Assembly: GCA_029224185.1 (NCBI GenBank)
Contig: CM055188.1
Coordinates: 31,706,900-31,770,899 of the forward strand
Origin: Karalla daura
Lineage: Eukaryota; Chordata; Actinopteri; Chaetodontiformes; Leiognathidae
Direction: 5' to 3'
Length of the DNA stretch: 64,000 bases
Shown: one piece after another, positions 23,401 through 36,400 of the stretch
Numbering within the stretch: the stretch's first letter is position 1
Layout of the letters: every line of letters starts with the position of its first letter
The notes under the pieces: generated by a model
What the model saw: the letters and a program-made list of their open reading frames with translations, nothing else
Databases searched by the model: none
Told to the model about the DNA's origin: nothing
Program-made: the position numbers and the translations under genes

Positions 23401-26400
23401 ATCTCCCCCGTTTACCAAAAAACACCGTCTTCGTCATCGATCAAAGTGGCTCGATGAGTGGAAATAAGATACGGCAGGTGAGAGAATCTGCTTGTGATGG
23501 TTTGTTCTTGTTGCGTGAGAGCCCTTAACTTTTTTTTGGCAGTTGAACAGTTTGTTGTGGCTATGATTTGCTTCACAAACACTCTAATTCATTACAGGCT
23601 TTATTGCCATTCATCCTTCATTCACTCTTCTTACACAATATTTCTTCTTTGCCCAGACCCGGTCAGCTTTGCTCCGTATCCTCAGTGATCTTGCAGAGGA
23701 TGATTTCTTTGGTCTCATCACTTTTGATGGAAGAATCTCTCACTGGAAGAGAGAACTTGTTCAGGCTACCCCTGCAAACGTGCAGAGTGCCAAAAGATTT
23801 GCACAGAATATCCATGAAAGAGGAGGTAAGGAGTTTGATGAAGGTCTTTCGAGGCAATGTATGCAAAAAAGTTTTTATTGAATCTTGGCTCACTTGCTAT
23901 CAGTAACTAAGTGAATGAACGTTGAAGTTTCTGTCATTGTCTCTGCTCCTGGTTCTATTGGTATGCCTTAAAACGGAACTATGAATGGGCCTGTAAAACA
24001 AATATTCAACAAAAAAAATCCAACTTTTTCCAAGTTCCCTTTAGAATAGATGTGAACTTTTGACTACTTAGTGGCAGTAATAAAATATTTTATCTTTCGA
24101 TTTCTTCAGCCACCAACATTAACGATGCAGTGCTGGCAGGAGCACTCATGCTAAATGCTCATCCCCGAGAAGGTTCAGCATCCATCCTCATCCTTCTCAC
24201 CGATGGAGACCCAACCACAGGTCACACTAAACTACAGACACACACACAGGGGCACAACTACTATAGCAACACATTGAATAATTTCTGAAGGATGTCATTA
24301 TTATCCCCTATCGTTACTTAAATCAGACTAAGTCTGTTTGTACTGTGTGAAGAATTGTGAACTCAGTTGTCCTTTTTAAACAACATCTTGTGTCTTTGCA
24401 GGAGTGACAAATCCCACAGAAATTCAGTCAAATGTGAAAGAGGCTATCGCAAACAAATTCCCCCTCTACTGTCTCGGGTTTGGCTATGATGTGAGTTTCG
24501 ACTTCCTGGAGAAGATGTCACTGCAGAACAACGGGGTGGCAAAACGCATCTACGAAGACTCTGATGCTGATTTACAGCTGAAGGTAACTTTCACATCTGC
24601 AGTTTGGATGGATGGATAGATGGATAGATAGATAATCTCTCTTTGAGGTGTTGGCAAAACCAGATATTTGAGGACTTTGTATCAGCCTCTGAATATTTTC
24701 AGACATTTTATAGACCAAACAACTGTCAGACTAAATGGCCAGATTAAATGAAATTCTAACCTGAATACAATTTAGTTCCTTTAGTTGTAGCTTTGATGAG
24801 ACCTAAAGAGGTTCAGTGAAGGAGCAACTGTGTAGCAGAGATATTGAACTATTAGCAGTCAGTATGAGCCATCTCAGACCATCTCAGGTTTCAAAGCACC
24901 TCGTGCCCAGGTTGTGGGGGACCTACGTTGGGTGAATGATCTCAATCAACATCTCCTCAGATTCGATCAACCATCCTCTCCTCCATCCACACGTCTGTAT
25001 ACCCCTGTCCTGGTCCTGGCCCCACTCCCTTGGTCCTTCACACCCTCCACACCCTTACACAGCTGCAAGCACTTTTCCACCCCACCAGCATATAGACCCC
25101 CTGTCCATTCCTGTCCTTCACATCAGCCCAGGTGAGAAGTGAACTAAGAAGATCAAAGACAGGAAGGTGCATGGACCAGACGGCATCAGCTCCAGGCTCC
25201 TTAAGTCATGCACAGACGAACTGTGTGGAGCTCTGGAGCATGTATTCAACCTACGCCTAAGCTGAGGGCAGTACCACAGCTCTGGAAGACCTCCTGCATG
25301 GCCCCAGTGCCCAAGTCACCTCAAGCTAAAGACTCTAACAGCTTGAGGCCAGTGGCTCACATGTCCCATCTTATGAAGACGGGGGATCTTCACTGGAGAG
25401 ACAGGTCTTGGGCCACCTCAGCACCATGCTGGGCTCAGAGATGGACCCGCTGCAGTTCACCTACAGTGCTGGCACAGGGGTAGAGGACACAGTCACCTAC
25501 ACAGTTCACCTCTCATCTGGAGTAACTCAGCAGCACAGTGAGAATCTTACTCCTTGACGTTTCCAGTGCATTTCACACCATACAGCCGCGGCTTTTGAGG
25601 GACAAGCTGGAGATGGCAGGAGTTAGCTTTGACCTGGTAGAGTGGATCCTGGACTAACAGACCGACCTCAGTTTGTAAGGAGTGATTGTCTTGACGTCCG
25701 TACATGCAGCGTATGGGTCTCCCTGGGCACAGTCCTATCCCCTTCCTCCTCACCCTCTTCACTGCAGTCTTCAGATACAACAGAGATGGCTGTTTCCTGC
25801 AGAAGTTCTCTGATTACTCTGCCCTTGTCAGCCTCATCACCAATGACGGCAACGCAGAGTTTAGAAGACTGACGCAGGACTTTGTGGATTTGTGCCAGCT
25901 CATCTCCTCAGTGCAAGTAAGACCAAGGAGATGGTGGGGGACTTCCACAGATGCCAGACTACTGCCCATGTTCTGGCTCAATGTCAGGGAACAGACATTG
26001 AGTGAGTGGACTGCTACAAGTATCTGGGTGTTTACCTGAACCACAAACTCCACTGCCCTCCCAACACAGATGCACTGTACAGGAGTGTTCAGAGCAGGCT
26101 CTACCTCAGGGGTGTCAAACTCAAATACTCAGTGGACCAAAATGTAAAACTTGAACAAAGTCGTGGGCCAGCATTCAACAAATTAACCTTTTAATATGGA
26201 CCCAAACAAGCTTTAACATTTAACATTGCTTTAACATTGAATATGGAACAAGCAACATTTATTACTATACAATATATAACTTAATAGTCCAGATATGCAC
26301 AATCGAATAAAAAAAGCACCAATGACATTCATTTATTAAATAAAATTTAAATAATAACATTTTTTAAAATAAAACAACAATAATAAAGAAATCAACCATT

Positions 26401-29400
26401 CAAGCCCATGTCTTGGAGTAGCAAGAAAAAGTGCATAAAGAAACGTTAATTATTGCTCAGTTTGCTACACACTGATCTAATCTGATGTGCTCAAGCCAGA
26501 TACCTGGCATCTCTTCTTGGATGATAGTTCATCAATGTCTGGGCTCAGGCTTTGAGCTGAGGAAATCCTCAGTATCGAGCGAAGGTGTTCATCAGCCAGA
26601 CGTCTCCTGTGAGATGTTTTGGTCATCTTCATCAAGGAGAAAAGTTGCTCACAAAGATAAGTGCTGCTGAACATGGAGAGCATCTGAGCAGCTTGGGTGC
26701 GGAGCTGAGGCATTGTGTCAGGGATGAACTATGGAAACAGTGCGGAGCATCATACTTTGATTTCAGCGTGTCATTACACTGGAGCTCAATTAGCTCCATT
26801 TGGAGGTTGGTTGGTGCGTTTTCCACATTAACTGCGAAGGGATTGCTGAGCAGTTCAAACCTACATTTCTGGACATCAATGTCGGCAAATCGCCGGCTAA
26901 ACTCAGCGCCGAGTACACCGTGATGATGCGCCCCCGCCCCTGAAGCTGCAGGTTCAGTGCATTGAGAAGGCTCGAGATGTCACACAGAAAGGCCAGCTCA
27001 CACAGAAACTTTTTCTCCCGAAGCTCTGCTGTGTCCTTCCCTTTGCTTTCCAGAAACTGACATATTTCCTCATGCAGCTCGTAACATCTGTTCAGTACTT
27101 TTCCTCGGCTCAACCATCTCACCTCTATGTGATACGGCACGTCTGCGTATTCCAAACCACACTCCTCCAGAAAAGAATAAACTGGCGGTGATTCAGACCT
27201 TTAGCTCTTATAAAGTTAGCTACCTGTGTTACTGTGGTCATAATATGTTCCATCTTTAGGGCTTTGCCACACAGTGATTCCTGATGTATGATGCAGTGAT
27301 AAACAGTTAGCTCACCTAAACAGTTAGCTCACCTGCACAGTTCTCCTCCTGCATCTTCTCCCGGACCCTGCCCACCTTTCCACTTGTTTTACCGCACATC
27401 GCTGGCGCACCATCTGTCGTTAATCCCACGAGTTTATCCCACGGCAGCTTTATTTCAGTTACGCATTTGGAAACCTCCTCAAAGATTTCCTTTCCTGTGG
27501 TTGTGCCATGAATTGATTTGAATCCCAATAGCTCCTCCGTAACACACATATTTGAGTCCACTCCACGGATGAAGACTGACAGCTGAGCAGTATCAGATGC
27601 GTCGCTGCTCTCATCCACAGCAATGGAGAATGCAACGAAATCTTTTCCCTTTTCCAAAAGCTGGTCATACAGATTGGTGGCGAGATCACATGTGCGATCA
27701 GCTACTGTGTTTCTGCTCAGGCTCACGTTTGAAAAGGCTTACTTTTTCTCTGGGCACACGATGTCACAAACTTTCAACATGCACTTTTTCACAAAGTCTC
27801 CCTCATTAAAGGGCCGGGCTGATTTTGCGATCTCTGCGGCCACAATATAACTAGCCTTTACAGCAGCCTCACTTTGTGATGTGGCTTTTTTGAACATATT
27901 CTGTTGTGAAACCAAATTTCTTTTCATCTCCTCCACTTTCTGGCTCCTTTGAGTCATGTCCAGGTCCTTGTACTTGTCATGGTGTTTTGTTTCATAGTGT
28001 CGTCGAATGTTGTACTCCTTAGTTATAGCCACGTTGACTCCACAAATCAGACAAACGGGTCTGTCTTTTACATATGTAGACAGATATTCTGTCTCCCACC
28101 TGTCCAGAAAATTCCTGTTGTCGCTATGACTTCTGTCACAGAGGTGACAGGAGACTGTGGTCTTTTGGAGTGAGGGAGACACCATCTATGACTCTTAAGG
28201 TAGCATCTGCCATCCTGTATGGTGTGGTCTGCTGGCACAGCAGCATCACATAGAGGGAGAGGAAGAAACTGGACAAGATCATCAAGAAGTCCAGCTCTGT
28301 CCTGGGCTGTCCTCTGGTCAGTGCAGGAGGAGGGGGGCAGAAGGGTCCTGGCTGAGATCAGATCTATACTGGACCAGGAGTCTCACCCCCTGCAGGACAC
28401 TGTCCGCTCTGGAGAGCTGCTTCAGCGACAGACTGATTCACCCTCTCTTTCCTTCCTGCTGCTGTCAGACTCTACAATCAACACTGTTAGCTCTATTTCA
28501 TGTTTATCTATTTGTATTTTATTATACTCTACTCTCAATCATCCTATGCAATCAATATGCTGCTGTAACAATGAAATTCCCCCATTGTGGGACAATTAAA
28601 GCTCTTCTTATTCTTATTCTTATATATATTACTGCTCTATATGTATTCAGTGCTGATGAAAGATGGAATGAGTAGAGACATAGGTGAGAGAGGTTTTCAG
28701 CGGTCTCATTGTAGTTCTTTTCCATCCTTTTCCACCCTTAATAGTTTCTTCCATCGACTACAGTATAACCCTAACTTTAACCCTGATCAACAGCTAACCC
28801 AATGTCACTGCATGTTTACATTGTGTCCACAGGGTTTCTACGAAGAGGTGGCCACTCCTCTGCTGAAAGATGTGACAATGATTTATAATGGCGGGACTAA
28901 CCTGACGCAGACAACCTTCAATCACTACTACAACGGCTCTGAGATCGTGGTGGCTGGACAGATCACTGACAACAACATCGAAACGTTCAGACCAGAAGTT
29001 GTGGCCATTTCAGTGAGTATGCATCCACTACAGCTGTAATAACCAATGTTCCTTGTAATAATTTATCTTGCGTAATTAAATTATCTTGTGTCTGGGACTT
29101 CAACGAAATGAACTGAGCCCATAACATCTGCGGAACTGAATCCTTCCTAATTGATTTAACTGTTTGTTTCACTGTAATTATGTGTGAGGCTAAAGCTTCA
29201 TGTGGTCCTGCACCGCTTTCCTTTTCTTCTTAACACAAGTACATAAGCCACAACCCTAACCCACAACACTTTTTGGCAACACTAAAGCAAAGCTGGGTGG
29301 GCAATGTGTACAAAAAACAAAGATGATGCACTGGGCACTACTTTCTGTATAACCCATATAGCTACCATTTGTTTTCCTAACACATTTTTTTAAATGATTT

Positions 29401-32400
29401 TGGCCCAGTACAACCTTGAGATTCAGTTGCTCTTGCAATATGTCTTCTTTTGTCCCCTTTTTATTATAATAAAAAAATATATTTTTACAACAGACCCGGA
29501 ATCGGATAGTGTTTTCTGACAACACCACTGTGGAATCATCTGATGCAGAGTCCGACCGCATCGAACGGGTTTGGGCTTATCTGACTGTCAAACAGCTTCT
29601 GGATAAGGAGTGAGTTTTCCCTCTTTTTCAGATTATTATCAGCCTACTTCTATTTAGTCAGTAAGCTCTCAAATTTACATTGAGAATTTCAGTCTACTTT
29701 CAATTGAAGTTGAATTCAATTCTGATGTGAATTTAAGGAAGTGAGGGAAAACAAAGAATTATTTAGGTGTAGTATTTAGCAATGAATATTTTTGGAAGCA
29801 ATACTGTTATGACATTTGTAAAGATTAAAATTGTATTTACAAGTGTTATTCCCAATCATCTTTTTATTTACTCTAACAACTCTTCATATCCTAGAGTGTT
29901 TTTACTTAAATTCTTCAAAATCACTGCTAAACAACTCTCTCTCTCTCAATTTGAGAGATTTGTTGCTGCAGTATTTTGTCTTCAGAACTGATATTCCTAC
30001 GACTTTTTATCATTTTATTGAGAGGTGAAGTTGAGACAGCTGGAAGTAATTTCAGAATTTAATGAAATGGTTGTATTTTGAAGAAAAGTATACATCAGAT
30101 GAATAAGTTCTTACTATTGTGGTGATTGTGGAATTTCCTTTGGATTGCATTAGGCTGCAGCTATCTGGAGCGGAGAAGAAGGATGCAAAGGACGAAGCCC
30201 TGAGGCTGTCTCTGAAGTTCAACTTTGTGACGCCCCTCACATCCATGGTTGTCACCAAGCCTCAGGGAGAGGACGTGCTCCACAAACCCAAAGAGGGCAA
30301 ACCGCCTCTGATGGACCGGCATGGGTCTTTCGGGGTAGCTGGGGTTTTGCCACAGGGTGGGTGCACACAGACCCAAACACTCCAATTTTATTCAGTTAAA
30401 AAATTCAAACCAAATAGTATCTCCATCCATCCCCCAACAACATTAATCTGAATGAACACTGGGCAAGAGAGGTGAAACTATGGGGCAATTTTAGGATCAG
30501 ACCTATTCGACCTGTTCAGTCGAGTGGTCTACTATAGTGTATATAAACAGCTACAGAGAGGAGCCGAAGATAATGTGGGACACATATGGCTCCAATACAT
30601 GTATCTTTTTTATTACAGCGTAACTGTCAATAATTTCTAGAAGAAAAAAAAAGTTTAATATATATTCATTTTTAGTCATGCTATGATGTGTTTCAGGGAG
30701 GCTTGAGCAGCATTTAATATCACGCAGAGCCTTCTATTTTAGCCTGATTTTGCAATTAAAAATGGTCTGCTTGTTGGTAAACAATTTTGTATTCAGTATT
30801 TTAATAAAAATCTTATTTCTGTAATAATGCAATTGTTACTAATTGTTGTTTAACACTTTAAACAACAATTCAAGCTGTTAAAACCTTCAAACGCTTAAAT
30901 GATCAACCCCAGAACCACAGCAACCAATGTAAACATTATGGCACCTTTTTAATTTTTGCCAATTTGTTCACAATTTCCCCAATATACTGGCATTAAACAA
31001 TAATAGGGATACAGAGCTGTTCGCCCACTGCATGCATTGTCTTTAGCAGAAATGATCTGTCCCTAAATGATGAAACACATCACCCCCCATTTTTTAAATG
31101 TAGTATATGTTAATATTACATCCATGCATTAGTTATTGTTATTTATAGCATCAATCAACATTTATAGCCATTGCTATTATCAACAGTAATCAAAAGTAGG
31201 TGTTTCATTTCTTAATTCCATAACTTCACTAAAATATTCAAAAGACACAAAACATTAATCAAGCTAAAATGTAATGATAAATATGTATGTCACTATTTAA
31301 ACTGCCTTAATGATAGAAATATAAAAAGGAACTTCCTTAGTCCTTCCTACACATTTGATGCAGTTAATATGAACTAACGAGTCCCTGCCTGACATTTATT
31401 GAAAGTACATAACTTAATAAAACTCTCGATAAATACTTAATAAAATGCAGTGTGACTTACTTAACTGGACAGTATTTTTGACATCCTTGAATCCCACTTG
31501 TGGGGATTCACAAATGTTAGGATGATAGGATGATGGGAGGTAGTGTGATTCATGATTTAGAGTTGTTTTATAACAACTCTAAATCATAAATTAATAAATT
31601 TGTCAACATCAGATACATTCTGATGGACAGTTATTAACTGACTGCCATATGTTTTTGTCTCTTTAGGTGGAGCAGGGCGACTACTGTCACCACAAGGTCT
31701 GCCAGGTCTGCAAGGTAGAACACACTCAGGTGAGCAAATAGCCATGAAAACAAACATATAGCGTTCAGTGTCTGTCAATGATTTTGACAAAAATACAAAG
31801 TTGGCGATTGGTCTGCAGTTACTTATTACTGAAGCATCCAGATTCTGCTTTTTTGAAAGAGATTTGATTACTGCAGTTTTCAGGGCCCTGGGTAGCTGTC
31901 AAAAACACAATTAAAGACATTTTTCAACAAGCTTGGGGGCAGAATATTAAGGCAGCAGGTATTTTAAATTCTGAACCGTTTGTGTCAGGTCTATTGGCTG
32001 AAATTTTTTGAGATTTCTAGAAAACTGAGGACGAAATGGTACCATAACCATCTTGCCTGTGAAGGATCCACATGTTGTTTGTCTTATCCTCTGAATACTG
32101 TCTGTAAGAAAGACTGCAAAGTCCTTGTATGACTTGTTGGATAGCAGTTCAGGAGGAACAGATTCTAGAGAATAAGATCTTCCCTTTCCCTCTTCTTTCA
32201 ATTTTTGGTTTGAGAGATGAAGATCCTTTGCTAAAATTAATAGAATACAGTAATAATCAGAAAGAGCAACAACACTCACTGTAACATCAGAAATGTTTAG
32301 ACCCTTGGAAATAATTAGACCTAATATGTGGCCCTTGGTATGTGTAGGATCTGTTGCAAGTTGCAAGATATCCATAGTATTTAAGAGTTAATGAATGTTA

Positions 32401-33352
32401 AATCACCCACTGGAATCACAGTCAGACTCAATGCAGATGATAAAAAGTATTTTGCAGTATTTTTACATCATCAAAAAACAGTGCATTATATTTTGGAAGC
32501 CTATAGATGGTTAGTAATATTACAAGACAGAAGGCTCCACCTCCTTTTCTTATCCACTTGAGCTTCACTTACGAAACTGTTCAAGTTAGGAGGCGCTGGC
32601 TGACCAAGTCTCAGTTAAGAACATAAAATCAAGGTGGTTCTGTACAATGTAATCATTGATAAAGAATGATTTGCGTGCTAATGAGCTAACATTTAATAAT
32701 GCCAGATTGTATACGTTTAGAAACAGTATCTATACTGTGGACTGACTGTAGCTGACATGGAATCAGTGTTGAATTTGACCTTCTCCTGTTTCTTGGCAAT
32801 TCAGACATTCCAATAATAACATAAACGTCCTTAACCGAAGAAGCTACCAGTAGACTGGGCCCCAACCTTCGGGATTAGTCAAGAGTGACATCTTCAAGTT
32901 GCTTTCACACCAGAGGCGACAGATGCAAACTGAGCAGCAACTCTACATTTGAAATCAATGTAAATGGCATGATGACACGCAGACTTAAATTGGGTGGTGT
33001 GAATGACGCATCTGAAGTATCTAGAGCGTCTAGTCACTTGACCATTCACACCAAAAGTGACAGACACAAAAATAAAAGCTTGAGTGGCTGATTTCATGCC
33101 ACTCGACCATTTCGGTAAAATCACCTTCAGACGTGCTTGACGCTTAAAAAAAAACCTGCTCATTTCAGAGTTGTGATTCCCTCTGTGGTTTGTTTTACTA
33201 TGTTACTGACTGTAGTGACTGTAGTGACACCGCTGATGTTGGTGTCCAAGTCGACTTTAGCTAAAGGCCCTTGAACTGCGCTCCAGTTGGCCTGTGGTAC
33301 TGCTGTAACTGGCTGTCCTCCAGATGGAGGTCCTGGATGACAGCCCTTGAAC

Positions 33353-33423
<71 letters not shown>

Positions 33424-36400
33424 GTGTGTGCATATATATTTGCAGCTGGATAGTGTAGTGCACAGTGATGCGCACTACCATGTGGGTAGTGCAGCTTAGG
33501 GCCAGCAACATCCAGTGAGGATCCTTAAGCAAGATCCCTAATGCTATCAGTCCTACCTGCTAGCAGGCTGTTGACCCGGACGTGACCCTGGTCAACAAGG
33601 TCCGCGTCACGTGCCAGGGAACCAGGGCGTCCTGATGAGAAATGGGCTACTGGAACAAACCATAGATGGACGAGGTCAGAAAACATGGGACTGCTGGAAT
33701 GCTGCTACACAAGCAAGCCTTACGAGTGTGGATACATTCAGCGAATGTGGGAGCAATGGGTACTTCACAGCTGTTAGCTCAGTGTTCCAACGTCCGCAAC
33801 CGGAAACTCCTATCACAACTAGAGATGAGATGAGGATGAGGATGAGATACAACAACGACGCTTCGACAAGGGGGACTCAGGACGCACACATGGATACTGG
33901 AATGTCTAGAATTGTACAAGATGAACAGGAACCTAAGGACCTTCATCCAGAACTCGATGGGAATGTGGAAGACAACCCTAGAAGTTGACTCAAAGCCAAT
34001 TGCCAAAGTCAACTTCAGATGTGGCAAATACCAAGGAGATGCACTATCACCACTGCTGTTCTGCATAGGCCTGAATCCACTCAGCCAGATCATCACAAAG
34101 AGTGGTTACAGTTAATCAGTCACCTACTGTACATGACATCAAGCTGTATGTGAGGAATGAGTGAGAAATCGACTCACTAGTCCACACCACCAGGATCTAC
34201 AGCAATGACATAGGGATGTCATTCGGATTGGACATATGTGGCCGGATGAGAGGCAAGATAACCAGAACTGAGGAGGTCGACCTAGCAGAGGGAAAAATAA
34301 GTGATATCCAAGACAGCTACAAGTACCTTGGTATCCCATAGGCCAATGGAAATCATGAGGAGGCCACAAGGAAGTCAGTCACAACCAAATACCTCCAGAG
34401 AGTAAGTCAAGTCCTCAAGAGTCAGCTGAACGGCAAGAACAAGGTCTGAGCTATCAACATGTATGCAGTCATCAAGACTGCAGATATCTGACAACTGGTA
34501 GTCATCAGATACCCCGCTTGCCGAAGGAAGAGATAGAATCCATGGATATCAAGACAAGGAAGCTCCTCACCATGTATGGAGGTTCCTCCTGAAATCCACT
34601 GAGACTGTACACTAAATGGAAAGGAGGAAGCGAGAACTCGTGAGCATCAAGGCCACGATCCAGGATGAAAAATCCAAGAGTACATCAAGCAAATGGCCTC
34701 AACCGATGATGTGCTAAGTGTATTCCTCAGTCAACTAAAACCCGATGAAAGTGCAGAGGAGGAGGAGCAGACAACATGGAAACACAAACCCCAGCACAGT
34801 ACCACCTTAAGATTGAGTGGATGATATTGGGAAGACCTACCAGTGGCTGGAAAGGGCTGGACTGACAGACAGTACAGAGGCACTAGTCATGGCAGCTCAA
34901 GAACAGGCCGTAGATACGAGAGCCATAGAGGCGAGGATCTACCAGAGGAAATCAGATCCAAGGTGCAGACTATGCAAAAAAGGCCCTGAGACAGTCCAGT
35001 GCATAGTGGCAGGGTGTAAGATACTTGCCGGGTCAGCATACATGGAGAGGCACAACCGGGTGGCAGGAATAGTTTACAGAAACATCTGTGCCCAATATGG
35101 AATAGAAGTACCCAAATCCCAATGGGCCACACCACAGAAGGTGGCTGAAAACAGCAGAGCCAAGGTCCTGTGGGATGTGAGCTTCCAGACTGATAAACAG
35201 CTCCTGGCTGAGACAGACATAGTGGTGGTGGAAGAAGACGGTGGTAGATGTGGAGATACCAGCTGATGCCATCATCAGGAAGAAGGAACACAAAAAGGCT
35301 GAAAAGCACCAAGGATTTTAATTTTTTTTTTTTTTTAGAACTTTAACCTCCAAAAACTTCTTAGTTGTCATGAAAACTCCAGATTTCAGTTACTATGTGG
35401 CCATTTCAGAAATGCTTGGTTCTGGGTGCTGCTTTCCACTGGTTGGCTTGTTCAGTGGAGAATTCCTCAAAGGTGGACCAAGATTAGTCTGTCCCGCCCC
35501 CCACTAATTACCTTACTCACCTGCACTGCTGAATCACACTTGTGCAGATTCAAGAATGATAGAATGATTGGATGATTCATGAATTTTTGGGTGTTTTTTG
35601 TCAACATCAGAAGCACTGTGAAACACAGTCGTTAACTGACTTTAATAGTCTGCCATATTTTTTGTCTTGAGTTGTAGCACTTCCAGCGCCACCAATGTTT
35701 ATGGCAAACCCAAATGCAAGAAACGGAGCTCGTGATGTGGTCAGCTCGAGAACAGGTGATTAGCATCTCCTCCTTTGTGTATTTAAGTTAGTGTTGAGAC
35801 GTGGTAGCAAAGCTAAAACTTAATTGCATGATTTGGTATCTTATTCTGTTAAAACAATGTCAACAGCATGAATTATATATTATAATTATATTTTATATAG
35901 CAAAAATTTAAAGTTCTTATTTTTTCTTCCCCATTCTTAACATAACCTACCTGACCCTAACTTAATTAACTTATCGTTAATTAGGTTATGGTTATAACCT
36001 AATTAATGGCTTTCCCAAACGAGATCCACCACTGTTCCATCATCTGTTTACTGGGTTGGGAATTGTTGTGTAGCCTGTCATTACTTACTGTAAGACCTGC
36101 AGTTTTGCATATGGAATTCATGTGACTTCCTGAAGAAAACTGATTTATTGATTTTCTTTTAATCATCTGGGTTACTTGACATAGACCACAGACAAAGAAT
36201 GCAGGAGTCAGGTAAGAGACTGAACTCTCAATTTCAAATTCAAAGTAATTGAGTAGTCGCAAGATTTTAACTACACTTGGTTTACACACAGAGAGTTGAT
36301 GATTAAGTGCATACTGTCCTCTGTACCAGCCCCAGGAAGAGCTCCACAACATATATTTTTTCTTTTTCAACTTTTTTTGTCTTTGTCTCTGCACAAAATA

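Noticed and set aside
31947..32375. 142-codon minus-strand frame as a host gene
   Set aside because: It is the endonuclease tail of a CR1/L2-type LINE and is repeated in part at 48,320-48,560.
34817..35266. 149-codon + frame with a cysteine cluster as a zinc-finger gene
   Set aside because: It is the zinc-knuckle end of a fish LINE, continuous with reverse transcriptase fragments upstream.
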